Assembly: GCF_022095675.1 (NCBI RefSeq) | Contig: NZ_JAHYSG010000013.1 | Coordinates: 62,001 to 126,000 of the forward strand | Direction: 5' to 3' | DNA: 64,000 nt | DNA from: Dactylosporangium sp. AC04546 | GTDB taxonomy: Bacteria; Actinomycetota; Actinomycetes; Mycobacteriales; Micromonosporaceae | Shown here: one piece after another, positions 36,473 through 44,739 of the stretch | How the letters are laid out: every line of letters starts with the position of its first letter | Position numbering within the stretch: position 1 is the first letter of the stretch | Program-made: the position numbers and the translations under genes | Notes under the pieces: model-generated | What the model was told of the DNA's origin: nothing | What the model saw: the letters and a program-made list of their open reading frames with translations, nothing else | Database searches by the model: none

Positions 36473-36904
36473 TCAGTCCTTGACGACGATGCCCATGGAG
36501 CGGGCGGTGCCGGCGATGATCTTCTCGGCCTCTTCGATGTCGTTCGCGTTGAGGTCCGCCATCTTCTTCTCGGCGACCTCACGCAGCTGGGCCTTGGTGA
36601 TCGAGCCGACCTTGTCCTTCTGCGGGACGCCCGAGCCCTTCGGCACGCCGGCGGCCTTGAGCAGCAGGCGGGCGGCCGGCGGGGTCTTGAGGATGAACGT
36701 GAACGTCCGGTCCTCGTAGACGCTGATCTGCGCCGGGATGATGTCACCGCGCGAGGACTCCGTCTGGGCGTTGTACGCCTTGACGAACTCCATGATGTTC
36801 ACACCGTGCTGACCGAGGGCGGGGCCGACCGGCGGCGCCGGGGTGGCCTGGCCTGCCGGCAACTGAAGCGTGAAGGTCTTGACGAGCTTCTTCTTCGGAG
36901 GCAT
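36473..36904 (-). CDS. rplK: 50S ribosomal protein L11
   Basis: L11 binds the GTPase-associated region of 23S rRNA, the thiostrepton site. The 143 residues start [18 protein letters not shown] and contain the proline-rich N-terminal segment [20 protein letters not shown]. The ATG at 36904 is chosen over an in-frame ATG 51 nt upstream because it gives the family N-terminus and is preceded by GGAAG. Confidence 0.98.
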   Translation of the reverse strand: MPPKKKLVKTFTLQLPAGQATPAPPVGPALGQHGVNIMEFVKAYNAQTESSRGDIIPAQISVYEDRTFTFILKTPPAARLLLKAAGVPKGSGVPQKDKVGSITKAQLREVAEKKMADLNANDIEEAEKIIAGTARSMGIVVKD

Positions 36905-37005
36905 GGCTGCTTTCGTCTTCCTGGGCTGGATTGGTTCGTGCCGTTTCGCAGGCACGCCGATGCGCCCGGCTTCGGAGCCGGACGCTCAAGCGTACCGCAG
37001 GCGAA

Positions 37006-37710
37006 TTAGATCTTCGTGACCTGGTTGAAGTTGAGCTCGACCGGGGTCTCGCGACCGAAGATCGAGACGAGCACCTTCAACTTCTGCTGGTCGGCGTTGA
37101 TCTCACTGATGGTCGCCTGCAGCGAGGCGAACGCGCCGTCCGTGACGGTGACCGAGTCGCCGACCTCGAAGTCGAGGACCTTGACCTCGGGCTTGCCGGC
37201 CTTCTTGCCGCCCTCCTGCTGCACGACCGGTGCCAGCCACTTCAGCACCTCGTCGAGCGAGAGCGGAGCGGGGCGGTCGGCACGGTCGGTCGCGCCCACG
37301 AAGCCGGTCACCCCGGGGGTGTTCCGGACGCAGGAATACGACTCCGGGGTCAGCTCCATCCGGACGAGGATGTAGCCGGGGAAGACCTTGTTCTGCACCT
37401 GGGTGCGCTTGCCATTCTTGATCTCGACCTCTTCACGAGTCGGGACCTCGACCTGGTAGATGAACTCTTCCATGTCGAGGCTCGTGATACGGGTCTCGAG
37501 ATTCGTCTTGACCTTGTTCTCGTAACCGGCGTAGGAGTGCACCACAAACCAGTCACCGGGCGCGAAGCGCAGGGCGGCACGCAGCTCGGCGACGGGGTCC
37601 TCGCTGTCGGACACCACGCTGGCGGTGGCAGCCGTCAGCACCGTCGACGTTTCCTCGCGCTGCTCGTCGTCGGTCTCGGGCGTCTCGTCGAATTCCTGCA
37701 CGCTGCTCAC
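37006..37710 (-). CDS. nusG: Transcription termination/antitermination factor NusG
   Basis: NusG binds RNA polymerase and couples it to Rho or to S10 on the leading ribosome. The 234 residues have a polar acidic extension (1-50), the NGN domain ([20 protein letters not shown], then [14 protein letters not shown]) and a C-terminal KOW domain ([20 protein letters not shown]). The start is GTG at 37710. It follows secE by 34 nt. Confidence 0.97.
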   Translation of the reverse strand: MSSVQEFDETPETDDEQREETSTVLTAATASVVSDSEDPVAELRAALRFAPGDWFVVHSYAGYENKVKTNLETRITSLDMEEFIYQVEVPTREEVEIKNGKRTQVQNKVFPGYILVRMELTPESYSCVRNTPGVTGFVGATDRADRPAPLSLDEVLKWLAPVVQQEGGKKAGKPEVKVLDFEVGDSVTVTDGAFASLQATISEINADQQKLKVLVSIFGRETPVELNFNQVTKI

Positions 37711-37744
37711 TTCCGTCAGTCTGTCCTCGCCCCGTGATGCGGTA

Positions 37745-38221
37745 CTACTCTTCCGGGCTGCCGTTCCCGAAGGCCCAGAGCACCGCCTTGGCGAAGCCGT
37801 AGTCGAGTCCGGCGACGATCGCGAGCATGACGATCACGAACACGACGACGACCAGCGTGTAGGTGGTCAGCTCTTTGCGGGTCGGCCAGATAACCTTACG
37901 CAGCTCGGCGACAACCTCGCGGATGAAGTTGATGAGTCGCGCGAAGATGTTGTTCGAACGGCCCTCTTTGGACTTGGTCTTCTTCTTGTCCGAGTCCTTG
38001 GTCTTGAGGTCGCTCGACTTGGTGTCCTTGGCACGGCCGTTCTTGCTCGCGCGCTCTTCGTCGTCCTCGTCGGCGTCGCCGTCAGCTTCGTCGTCCTCGG
38101 TCACCTCGAGGTCGTCCAGCTCGTCGGCGAACTCCTCCTCGATGGCGGCGTCTTCGGCGCTGAGCTCCTCTTCACGGCGATCGTCGGCGGGGTCGGTCCC
38201 GCGTCGCCTGCGTTCGGCCAC
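37745..38221 (-). CDS. secE: Translocase subunit SecE with long acidic extension
   Basis: SecE clamps SecY in the membrane. The core is at the C-terminus: the amphipathic motif [15 protein letters not shown] (about 104-118) and one membrane helix (about 120-141). Residues 1-60 are strongly acidic and 59-90 basic, giving 158 residues compared with about 65 for single-helix SecE proteins. I choose GTG at 38221 because it follows GGAAGAGGG; the frame is open further upstream but toward the tRNA. Charged extensions occur in other actinobacteria. Confidence 0.95.
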   Translation of the reverse strand: MAERRRRGTDPADDRREEELSAEDAAIEEEFADELDDLEVTEDDEADGDADEDDEERASKNGRAKDTKSSDLKTKDSDKKKTKSKEGRSNNIFARLINFIREVVAELRKVIWPTRKELTTYTLVVVVFVIVMLAIVAGLDYGFAKAVLWAFGNGSPEE

Positions 38222-38316
38222 TTTCGCCCTCTTCCGTGATCTCGCGAGTGCTCGGTCCGTGCACGACCGTCGGCAAGACCCGGGGCCTCGTGCGGTTTCG
38301 GCTCGGTGTCGCCGGA

Positions 38317-38395
38317 CCACCGGCGGAGAAGCCGGTGGCACACGGTTTGACCAACCGTGACCGCTGCGGTCGTCGTCCCGATCGTGACGATCGGG
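38317..38395 (-). terminator. Two stem-loops after tRNA-Trp
   Basis: Between tRNA-Trp and secE the minus strand contains CCCGATCGT/ACGATCGGG (38377-38395) and a perfect 8-bp CCACCGGC/GCCGGTGG hairpin (38317-38338). Neither has a T-tract. They could end the tRNA transcript or mark a processing site. Confidence 0.45.
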
Positions 38396-38424
38396 CGCAC
38401 CAGACCCAGGTCAGGCCTTCGGCG

Positions 38425-38497
38425 CAGGGGCGACAGGACTCGAACCTGCAACCTGCGGTTTTGGAGACCGCTGCGCTACCAATTGCGCCACACCCCT
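38425..38497 (-). tRNA. trpT: tRNA-Trp (CCA anticodon)
   Basis: A 73-nt cloverleaf can be drawn: acceptor AGGGGTG/CGCCCCT, D-arm GGCGCAATTGGTAGCGC, anticodon loop with CCA, and T-arm GCAGGTTCGAGTCCTGT. The 3' CCA is not encoded. Its position before secE-nusG is the usual actinobacterial one. Confidence 0.97.
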
Positions 38498-38582
38498 TCG
38501 TGACGATCGCAACACACACGTTGCTCACCCCACGGCGGACCAGTGTACGGGTTCCGGCCGGGATTCCCCAACCACCCCCCTC

Positions 38583-38987
38583 CTACACGTGCGGGCGAAC
38601 GATCGCCTTCGCCGCACCGAGCACTTTCTCCCCCTGGCAGGTGGCGGTGACGTCGATCTGCACCAGGCCTTCATCCAGGAGTTTCTTCACCACACCGGCG
38701 ACGACGACCTCGGTGCCCTTGTCGTCGTCGGGCACCACGACCGGGTTGGCGAAGCGCGTGGAATATTCCACGATCGATGCCGTGCCCCCCACCCAGCAGG
38801 CCACAGCCTGGCCCGCGAGGCCCATCGTGAGCATCCCGTGGGCGATGACCCCGGGAAGCCCCACAGCGGTCGCCTGGCGGTCGCTCCAGTGGATCGGGTT
38901 GAAGTCGCCGGAGGCGCCGGCGTAGCGGACCAGGTCCGCCCGGGTTACCCGGAAGGTCTGCGGCGGGAACTCGGTGCCGACCTGCAT
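38583..38987 (-). CDS. hadB: MaoC-family dehydratase, HadB-like
   Basis: This 134-residue hot-dog fold protein has the hydratase 2 motif (GASGDFNPIHWSD, with the catalytic Asp and His at about residues 28 and 33) and ends AAKAIVRPHV. In mycobacteria HadB is the catalytic partner in (3R)-hydroxyacyl-ACP dehydratase of fatty acid synthase II. Outside mycolate producers the substrate is less clear. It follows hadA by one base, so they probably form a heterodimer. Confidence 0.88.
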   Translation of the reverse strand: MQVGTEFPPQTFRVTRADLVRYAGASGDFNPIHWSDRQATAVGLPGVIAHGMLTMGLAGQAVACWVGGTASIVEYSTRFANPVVVPDDDKGTEVVVAGVVKKLLDEGLVQIDVTATCQGEKVLGAAKAIVRPHV

Positions 38988-38988
38988 C

Positions 38989-39435
38989 TCAGCCTTCCCC
39001 TCGGATCACGAGCCTGGTCCAGATGGTCACCACGAGCTCACCCTCGACGGTGGACGCCTCGTGGCGGGTGGTGAGGAACGCGTGGCCGGCCCGGCTGCTG
39101 ATCTCCTCGACCGTCATGACGGTCACCAGGTGGTCGCCGGCGACGATCGGCCGCTCGTAGCGGAACGTCTGGCCGCCGTGGACGACGCGGCTGTAGTCCA
39201 TCCCGAACGCCTCGTCGTCGACCAGCTGCTGGCCCGCGTGCTGGCTCAGGATGATCGCGAAGGTGGGCGGCGCGATCACGTCGCGATAGCCCTTGGCGCG
39301 GGCCTCGGCGAGGTCGCGGTGCACCGGGTCGGCGGCGAAGACCGCGTCGGCGAACTCGCGGATCTTCTCCCGGCCTACCTCGTAGGGCGGGGTCGGCGGG
39401 AACACCCGGCCCAGGTACGACTGATCGAGCGGCAT
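38989..39435 (-). CDS. hadA: MaoC N-terminal-type dehydratase subunit, HadA-like
   Basis: The 148 residues (MPLDQSYLGRVFPPTPPYEV, then YRDVIAPPTFAIILSQHAGQ) match the FAS1-like dehydratase family that contains HadA. It lacks the Asp-x4-His motif of HadB and likely binds the acyl chain. The ATG at 39435 is preferred to a GTG 24 nt upstream because it gives the family start. It sits between rpmG and hadB, as in mycobacteria, though no hadC follows. Confidence 0.87.
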   Translation of the reverse strand: MPLDQSYLGRVFPPTPPYEVGREKIREFADAVFAADPVHRDLAEARAKGYRDVIAPPTFAIILSQHAGQQLVDDEAFGMDYSRVVHGGQTFRYERPIVAGDHLVTVMTVEEISSRAGHAFLTTRHEASTVEGELVVTIWTRLVIRGEG

Positions 39436-39460
39436 GCAGTGCAACTTACCTGGAAGCAAA

Positions 39461-39490
39461 CAGCGCCCCGGCCGGTGGGCCGGGGCGCTG
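39461..39490 (-). terminator. Terminator after rpmG
   Basis: A perfect 13-bp stem CAGCGCCCCGGCC/GGCCGGGGCGCTG with a 4-nt loop is followed on the minus strand by TTTGCTT. It lies between rpmG and hadA. Confidence 0.82.
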
Positions 39491-39514
39491 TCACAGATCA
39501 GTGGCGCGCTGCTA

Positions 39515-39682
39515 CTACCGCGTCTCGCGGTGCACCGTGTGCTTGCCGTCGCGGGGGCAGAACTTCTTCAGCTCGATGCGGTCCGGGTCGTTGCGACGGT
39601 TCTTCTTGGTGATGTAGTTGCGCTCTTTGCACTCCGTGCACGCCAGCGTGATCTTCGGACGAACGTCGGTCGCCTTGGCCAT
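39515..39682 (-). CDS. rpmG: 50S ribosomal protein L33
   Basis: The 55-residue protein ([20 protein letters not shown], then [20 protein letters not shown]) is L33. The first zinc pair Cys15-x2-Cys18 is present. The second is FCPRDGKH, with only Cys42 and an Asp at the place of the fourth Cys, so the zinc site is incomplete or uses Asp or His. The start is ATG at 39682. It is preceded by two tRNA genes. Confidence 0.96.
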   Translation of the reverse strand: MAKATDVRPKITLACTECKERNYITKKNRRNDPDRIELKKFCPRDGKHTVHRETR

Positions 39683-39779
39683 GGCGAAGTGCCTTCCTTC
39701 AACGGGGAGTCAGATCCAGCGAACCAGCATAGCGGCTCACACAGACGGACGCCCAATCGGGCGTCCTATGGTGCTTCTG

Positions 39780-39852
39780 TAGCGGTGGCCGGACTTGAAC
39801 CGGCGACACAGCGATTATGAGCCGCTTGCTCTGCCATCTGAGCTACACCGCC
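39780..39852 (-). tRNA. metT: tRNA-Met, elongator (CAT anticodon)
   Basis: A 73-nt tRNA with acceptor GGCGGTG/CACCGCT, D-arm TAGCTCAGATGGCAGAGCA, anticodon CAT and T-arm GCCGGTTCAAGTCCGGC. The first acceptor pair is G-U, not the mismatched C-A of initiator tRNA, so I call it elongator. The CCA end is not encoded. Confidence 0.95.
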
Positions 39853-39884
39853 GCGGCGGACTCGATGCCTCAAGCCCGGTCTCG

Positions 39885-39957
39885 AGCCCCCTTACGGAAT
39901 CGAACCGTAGACCTTCTCCTTACCATGGAGACGCTCTGCCGACTGAGCTAAGGGGGC
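39885..39957 (-). tRNA. thrT: tRNA-Thr (GGT anticodon)
   Basis: A 73-nt tRNA with acceptor GCCCCCT/AGGGGGC, D-arm TAGCTCAGTCGGCAGAGCG, anticodon stem TCTCC/GGAGA around the loop ATGGTAA (anticodon GGT) and T-arm ACGGTTCGATTCCGT. It heads the tRNA-Thr, tRNA-Met, rpmG group. Confidence 0.96.
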
Positions 39958-39990
39958 GCATCAAGTGCGATCCCGCACATGCGCCCGCTA

Positions 39991-40019
39991 AGCGTACACG
40001 GCCCGCGCCCAGGCACGAA
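39991..40019 (-). promoter_or_regulatory. Candidate promoter for tRNA-Thr, tRNA-Met and rpmG
   Basis: On the minus strand TTCGTG (40014-40019), a 17-nt spacer and TACGCT (39991-39996) precede tRNA-Thr by about 33 nt. The -10 fits TANNNT; the -35 is weak. Confidence 0.45.
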
Positions 40020-40036
40020 ATCGACTTCCCCGGTTT

Positions 40037-42589
40037 CTACGGAACCGCCCGCAACCAGCGCACTTCTCCCGCTGGGGCGACCGTCGGGTCGGCGTCGGCC
40101 TGCACCTGGAGCCACGACTCGAACCGGGCGTGCGGCAGCGCACGGCTGAACAGGAAGCCCTGCCCCATCCCGCATTCCATGTCCTCGAGCAGCCCGAGGG
40201 TGAGCTCGCTCTCAACGCCTTCGGCGACCACGTCGAGGCCGAAGTTGCGGGCCATGTCGACGATCGTGCGCACGATCGCGAGGTCGCTCGGCGACGTCGC
40301 CATGCCCTGCACGAACGTGCGGTCGATCTTGACCTCCTGGACCGGCAGGCGGCTCAGGTCGGCGAACGAAGAGCGGCCGGCGCCGAAGTCGTCGACGGAG
40401 AGCCGCACGCCGAGGTCACGGAGCCGGTTGAGGGTCGGCAGGCTGCGCCCGCCGCCGAGCAGCTCGTCCCCCTCGGAGATCTCCAGGATGAGCCGGTCGA
40501 CGGGCACCCCGTACTCGTCGAGCATCTCGGCGACGTACAGCGGGAAGTCGGCGTCGCTGAGCGTGCGGGCCGACAGGTTGACCGAGACCGTCAGCGAACG
40601 GCCCGCGTCGGCCCACTCGCGGGCCCGCCGGATGCCTTCCCGCAGGACCACGCCGTTGAGGCGGGCGAGCTGGCCGGTGTGCTCGGCCACGGCCACGAAG
40701 TCGGGCGGGGCGACCTGCCCGTGGACGGGGTGCTCCCAGCGGGCGAGGCACTCGACGCCGACCAGCCGGCGGTCCTTGAGGGCGACCTTCGGCTGGAAGT
40801 ACACCTCCAGCTCCCCGGACGTCAGTGCGGCCTCCAGGTCGGCGGCCAGCCCGACCCGGCGGACCGAGCGGGACTGGAGCCCGGCGTTGAACAGTTGGAC
40901 GATCCCGCGGGACTTGGCGACGTGGGTGGCCACGTGCGCCCGCTGGAGCAGCACCTCGGGCTCGGAGCCGTGGTCGGGGTAGATCGAGACGCCGACGTTG
41001 GTGTCGATGTCGATGGTGAGCATCTCGATCACCATCCGGTCGCGAAGCCCGGACCGCAGGGTGTCGGCCACGGCGACCGCCGCGTCGGCGCCGGCGGTGC
41101 GCAGCTCGACCGCGAACTCGTCGTCGCCGACCCGGGCGACCAGGGCGCCCTGCGGGGCGAGGTCGCGCAGCCGGCGGGCCACCTCGATGAGCACCTTGTC
41201 GCCGGCGGCGTAGCCGAGCGAGTCGTTGACCTGGCGCAGCGCGACGACGTCGAACAGCAGCACGGCCACGACCTCACGGGGCGCGCGGCCGCTCATCGCC
41301 TCGCCGAGGGCCTCCAGCATGCGGCGGCGGTTGGCGAGGCCGGTGAGCGTGTCGTGGTTGGCGTCGAACTGGAGCCGGTCGACGAGGCGGCTGTTCTCGA
41401 CCGCGACGCCCGCGTGGGCGGACAGCGTCTCGAGCACCTGCACGTCGTCGGTCCCGAACGCCGTGCGCTCGCCGAGACGCCCGGCGACCTCCAGGGTGCC
41501 GATCGTCACACCGCCCGAGCGAAGGGGCACCACGATGATGTCCTTCACGCCGACGTTCTGCAGGACAGATCGCAGCTCGGGGTCGCCGACCTTGGGGCCG
41601 ACCGCGATCGTCTCGCCGGTGCGCATCGCGAGTTGGCGGAACCGGTCGGGGGTCGGTGCGCTGTCGAGGAGCCCCTGGTAGTCGTACCGCGCAGAGAGCA
41701 GCACCTCGTCGTACCGGCCCTGGTCGGGCAGCCACAGCGTGGCCGAGTCGGCGGAGAGCAGCATCCGGACCCGCCCGAGCAGCACGTCGGGCAGCGCGCC
41801 GGTGTGGTTGCTGGCCGCGATGTCCTGAGTGAGGGAGTAGATCGAGGTCAGGCTCTTGTGCTGCTGGAGGAACTGCGCATAGGCCCGGTAGACGAGGCCG
41901 AGCACGGCGGTCAGGGCGACCAGCAGCACGGCGGCCCACTCGCTGGCCTGCAGCGTCACCAGCATGACCAGGCCGAGAACGATGTTGACGCCCATCACCG
42001 CGGTGCCCGGCACCGAACTGCGCAGGAACTGCGGCAGGCAGCCGATGCCCTGCAGCAGGACCATTACGCCGGAAATGCCCGCCAAAGTAATGACATTCAG
42101 GGCGACGATCGCGGCGCCGAGAACGAGCCAGGTGCGCGGATCACTGGCCTCGCCGAGTCCGAATTTGAACACGACGAGATTTGCCGCCGCGACGCCGGCG
42201 ATGTGACCGGCGGCGTTGAACGCGGCCTTGTGCGGCCCGAGCCGGCCGGTGAACGTATTCCAGACCAGACCCGCCACCAGCCGGATGATGATGGCGAGCT
42301 CGGGCGACAGGTAGAACAGCGTGAGCAGCACCGGCACGTCGTTCATCCAGAAGACGAACGCCTGCCGCCGGGCGTCGAAGCGCAGCTGCATGTGCGTGGC
42401 CACGACGGCCAGCGCGAACAGGACCGGGGCGTAGCCGATGTTGAAGTCGAACGCGCGCGTCTTGTCGGACAGGACGAGCGGCAATGAGAGGAGGATGCCC
42501 AGCAGGAACAGAGGGCCGGTGATCAGCCACGCGTGCTTCTCGTCGCGGCTCACCGGCGGCTTCGGAGCGGGCACCCGTTCCCCAATCAC
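40037..42589 (-). CDS. Membrane GAF-GGDEF-EAL protein (c-di-GMP turnover)
   Basis: The protein has up to 850 residues. Residues 20-235 hold about six or seven membrane helices (MASE-like sensor), about 255-400 a GAF domain, 405-560 a GGDEF domain and 575-835 an EAL domain. The GGDEF site reads GDDEF (488-492), so the second Gly is lost and diguanylate cyclase activity is doubtful. The EAL site reads ECL (613-615), but N671, E703, D733-D734, K754, E790 and Q810 are kept, so phosphodiesterase activity is plausible. The start is GTG at 42589 or, with a better GGGGA, at 42574. It is divergent from no clear partner; a small secreted-protein gene lies upstream on the same strand. Confidence 0.93.
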   Translation of the reverse strand: MIGERVPAPKPPVSRDEKHAWLITGPLFLLGILLSLPLVLSDKTRAFDFNIGYAPVLFALAVVATHMQLRFDARRQAFVFWMNDVPVLLTLFYLSPELAIIIRLVAGLVWNTFTGRLGPHKAAFNAAGHIAGVAAANLVVFKFGLGEASDPRTWLVLGAAIVALNVITLAGISGVMVLLQGIGCLPQFLRSSVPGTAVMGVNIVLGLVMLVTLQASEWAAVLLVALTAVLGLVYRAYAQFLQQHKSLTSIYSLTQDIAASNHTGALPDVLLGRVRMLLSADSATLWLPDQGRYDEVLLSARYDYQGLLDSAPTPDRFRQLAMRTGETIAVGPKVGDPELRSVLQNVGVKDIIVVPLRSGGVTIGTLEVAGRLGERTAFGTDDVQVLETLSAHAGVAVENSRLVDRLQFDANHDTLTGLANRRRMLEALGEAMSGRAPREVVAVLLFDVVALRQVNDSLGYAAGDKVLIEVARRLRDLAPQGALVARVGDDEFAVELRTAGADAAVAVADTLRSGLRDRMVIEMLTIDIDTNVGVSIYPDHGSEPEVLLQRAHVATHVAKSRGIVQLFNAGLQSRSVRRVGLAADLEAALTSGELEVYFQPKVALKDRRLVGVECLARWEHPVHGQVAPPDFVAVAEHTGQLARLNGVVLREGIRRAREWADAGRSLTVSVNLSARTLSDADFPLYVAEMLDEYGVPVDRLILEISEGDELLGGGRSLPTLNRLRDLGVRLSVDDFGAGRSSFADLSRLPVQEVKIDRTFVQGMATSPSDLAIVRTIVDMARNFGLDVVAEGVESELTLGLLEDMECGMGQGFLFSRALPHARFESWLQVQADADPTVAPAGEVRWLRAVP

Positions 42590-42639
42590 ACAGGCATGGA
42601 GCCGTCAGCCGGTCGAGGGGACGAGCCAGCTGCTGCGGC

Positions 42640-42864
42640 TCAGGTCCAGCCCCAGTCCATGATGACGGCCATGCCCTCGGTCGGTGCGGGCCGCGGCGCG
42701 GCTGGCACGCCGACGACGGTGACGGCACCGGGCACAGCGGATAATCCGCTACCGGAGACGATATCGGCTTGCGCGGTCGTTCCCGAGAGGCCCAGAGCGA
42801 CGGCCCCGGTCCCCATCGTCACCGCCAGACGAACCATCCACCGGCCAAGCATCTTGTCGCGCAT
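42640..42864 (-). CDS. Small secreted hypothetical protein
   Basis: From ATG at 42864, which follows GGGAGC, the 74 residues form a Sec signal peptide (basic MRDKMLGRWMVR, hydrophobic LAVTMGTGAVALGLSG, probable cleavage after TAQA) and a mature peptide of about 40 residues ending MAVIMDWGWT. The longer frame from 42933 lacks a ribosome binding site. I do not recognise the family. It lies 50 nt upstream of the GGDEF-EAL gene on the same strand. Confidence 0.6.
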   Translation of the reverse strand: MRDKMLGRWMVRLAVTMGTGAVALGLSGTTAQADIVSGSGLSAVPGAVTVVGVPAAPRPAPTEGMAVIMDWGWT

Positions 42865-43023
42865 CAGTCGCTCCCATGCGATCGCAGTGACACCAGGTCC
42901 GGTTTGGTTACCCACGATCGTGCCACAGCCCACGTCGTTACCAACAGTGCGGCACCCAGGATGACTCGCTCGATCGTAAGAATCGACCTTTCGGCCGATT
43001 TCAACTCTGGCGAACCGGCTATA

Positions 43024-43287
43024 TCAGCTCACCCTACGCAGTTTCGGGGCAACTTTTCTGGCCCCTCGGGAGTCGGGGATCTCCCGCCAGCCGTCCTCCT
43101 CGAGGACCGCCGACTCGATCCAGCGGACCGCCTCGTCCTCCGACTGGAAGCTGCGGACCCGCCGCCGGCCCGCCGGGCCACCCCGGAGAAGCTCGACCTG
43201 CCACCGGCCGTCGGCCGCGTTGCGCACGAAGATGTCCCGCCGGACCAGCCGGGACCAACGACCGTTCCACCACTGCCGCTCGTTCAT
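43024..43287 (-). CDS. Small basic hypothetical protein
   Basis: The 87 residues are rich in Trp and Arg ([20 protein letters not shown]), and are followed by a small alpha/beta-like part with [20 protein letters not shown]. The look is that of small conserved actinobacterial proteins of unknown function. It starts with ATG behind GGGGGC and is divergent from nuoI with only 53 nt between the starts. A TAAGAT sequence lies just upstream of the start. Confidence 0.65.
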   Translation of the reverse strand: MNERQWWNGRWSRLVRRDIFVRNAADGRWQVELLRGGPAGRRRVRSFQSEDEAVRWIESAVLEEDGWREIPDSRGARKVAPKLRRVS

Positions 43288-43328
43288 GCCCCCATCTTAG
43301 AACTGGTGTACGACATTTTTCGGCGCCG

Positions 43329-43334
43329 TACGAT
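43329..43334 (+). promoter_or_regulatory. Candidate -10 box for a leaderless nuoI transcript
   Basis: TACGAT ends 6 nt before the nuoI ATG, the spacing seen for leaderless transcripts in actinobacteria. nuoI has no Shine-Dalgarno, which agrees with this. No good -35 is seen. Confidence 0.4.
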
Positions 43335-43340
43335 GAACTC

Positions 43341-43841
43341 ATGGAGTTCCCCGGGAAGGGTCTCGCCAAGGGTCTCGCCGTCACGCTGGGCACGATGACG
43401 CGGCGCTCGACCACGCAGCAGTACCCGGACGTCGAGCCCGACCTGCCGCCGCGCACCCGCGGGGTCATCGCGCTCGTCGAGGAGAACTGCACGGTCTGCA
43501 TGCTGTGCGCCCGCGAGTGCCCCGACTGGTGCATCTACATCGACTCCCACAAGGAGGAGGTGCTGGTCCCGGGCGCCGCCCGCCCGCGCCAGCGCAACGT
43601 GCTGGACCGCTTCGCGATCGACTTCTCGCTCTGCATGTACTGCGGGATCTGCATCGAGGTCTGCCCCTTCGACGCGCTGCACTGGTCCCCCGAGTTCGAG
43701 TACGCCGAGCACGACATCCGCGACCTGCTCCACGAGAAGGAGCGCCTGGAGGAGTGGGTGCCCACGGTGCCCGCACCGCCCGCGCACGACCCCCGGGGCG
43801 AACCGGCCAAGGAACAGACCGCGGCCGCCAAGCGCGCGTAG
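43341..43841 (+). CDS. nuoI: Complex I subunit NuoI (two 4Fe-4S clusters)
   Basis: NuoI carries the two tetranuclear iron-sulfur clusters that pass electrons toward quinone in NADH dehydrogenase I. The 166 residues have Cys50, 53, 56, 60 and Cys98, 101, 104, 108 ([24 protein letters not shown]). The C-terminus is an extension of Pro/Ala/Lys. It is the first gene here; nuoA-H are absent upstream, so its electron partners must be encoded elsewhere. The start is ATG at 43341 without a ribosome binding site. Confidence 0.93.
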   Translation: MEFPGKGLAKGLAVTLGTMTRRSTTQQYPDVEPDLPPRTRGVIALVEENCTVCMLCARECPDWCIYIDSHKEEVLVPGAARPRQRNVLDRFAIDFSLCMYCGICIEVCPFDALHWSPEFEYAEHDIRDLLHEKERLEEWVPTVPAPPAHDPRGEPAKEQTAAAKRA

Positions 43842-43912
43842 GTCCGCTCCGCCCGGCGGTCGATTCCTGTCGGACCTTGGTGGCAGGATGTCGCCATGAG
43901 GTTGGCTCAGCG

Positions 43913-44422
43913 ATGACCACGGCCGATGTGCTGATCGGCGCGCTCGGCGCGGTGGCGCTGGGCTCCGGCCTGCTGGTCGTGACGACGCGGCACGTCGTGC
44001 GGGCCGGGCTGTGGCTGGTCGTGGCGCTGGGCGCGATCGCCGGGCTCTATCTGGTGCTCACCGCCGAGCTGGTCGCCTGGGTCCAGGTCCTGCTCTACGT
44101 CGGCGCCGTCGTCGTGCTGCTGCTCTTCGCGGTGATGCTCACCCGGGCGCCGATCGGCGCGAGCGACGACCTCGACCGGGTCCGCTGGCCCGGGCTGCTG
44201 GTCGGGGCCGGGTCGGGTGCCGGGCTCGCGGTCCTGCTGATCGACGCGTTCCGCTGGACGCGGGCCGACCTGCCGGAGCCGGGCACCGCCGAGCGGCTCG
44301 GCGCGGCGCTGTTCCGCACCTGGGTGCTGCCGTTCGAGCTGATCTCCGTGTTGCTGCTGGCCGCGCTGGTCGGGGCGATCGTGGTGTCCCGGCCGGACAT
44401 CGGCGCGAGGAGGCGGGGCTGA
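43913..44422 (+). CDS. nuoJ: Complex I membrane subunit NuoJ
   Basis: The 169 residues have five membrane helices, including the conserved ELVAWVQVLLYVGAVVVLLL (TM3 with a pi-bulge in known structures). The ATG at 43913 gives MTTADVLIGALGAVALGSGL. Its TGA overlaps the nuoK start. Confidence 0.92.
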   Translation: MTTADVLIGALGAVALGSGLLVVTTRHVVRAGLWLVVALGAIAGLYLVLTAELVAWVQVLLYVGAVVVLLLFAVMLTRAPIGASDDLDRVRWPGLLVGAGSGAGLAVLLIDAFRWTRADLPEPGTAERLGAALFRTWVLPFELISVLLLAALVGAIVVSRPDIGARRRG

Positions 44423-44739
44423 TGCATCCCGTGCTGCCGTTCACGATCGCCGCGCTGCTCTTCGGCATCGGGGTCTACGGCGTGGTCGTCCGGCGCAACG
44501 CCGTGCTGCTGCTCATGGCCGTCGAGCTGATGCTCAACGCGGTCAACCTGATCTTCGTCACCGCCGACGCGACCATCCGGGCCGCCGTGCCGCACGCCGG
44601 GCAGTCGTTCACGCTGTTCGTGATCGTGCTCGCGGCGGCCGAGGTCGGCGTCGGGCTCGCGCTGATCCTCCAGCTCTACCGGCTGCGCCGCAGCGTCGTG
44701 GTCGACGAGCTGGAGCTCGACGAGGAGGTGTCGGCGTGA
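44422..44739 (+). CDS. nuoK: Complex I membrane subunit NuoK
   Basis: The 105-residue, three-helix protein keeps the two membrane glutamates needed for proton pumping, E35 (AVELMLNAVNL) and E74 (AAAEVGVGLAL). It starts with ATG at 44422, within the TGATG that ends nuoJ, and its stop overlaps the nuoL GTG. Confidence 0.95.
   Translation: MHPVLPFTIAALLFGIGVYGVVVRRNAVLLLMAVELMLNAVNLIFVTADATIRAAVPHAGQSFTLFVIVLAAAEVGVGLALILQLYRLRRSVVVDELELDEEVSA

Noticed and set aside
43284..43787. Minus-strand frame across nuoI
   Set aside because: It is antisense to eight Fe-S cysteine codons of a certain gene and has no start signal.
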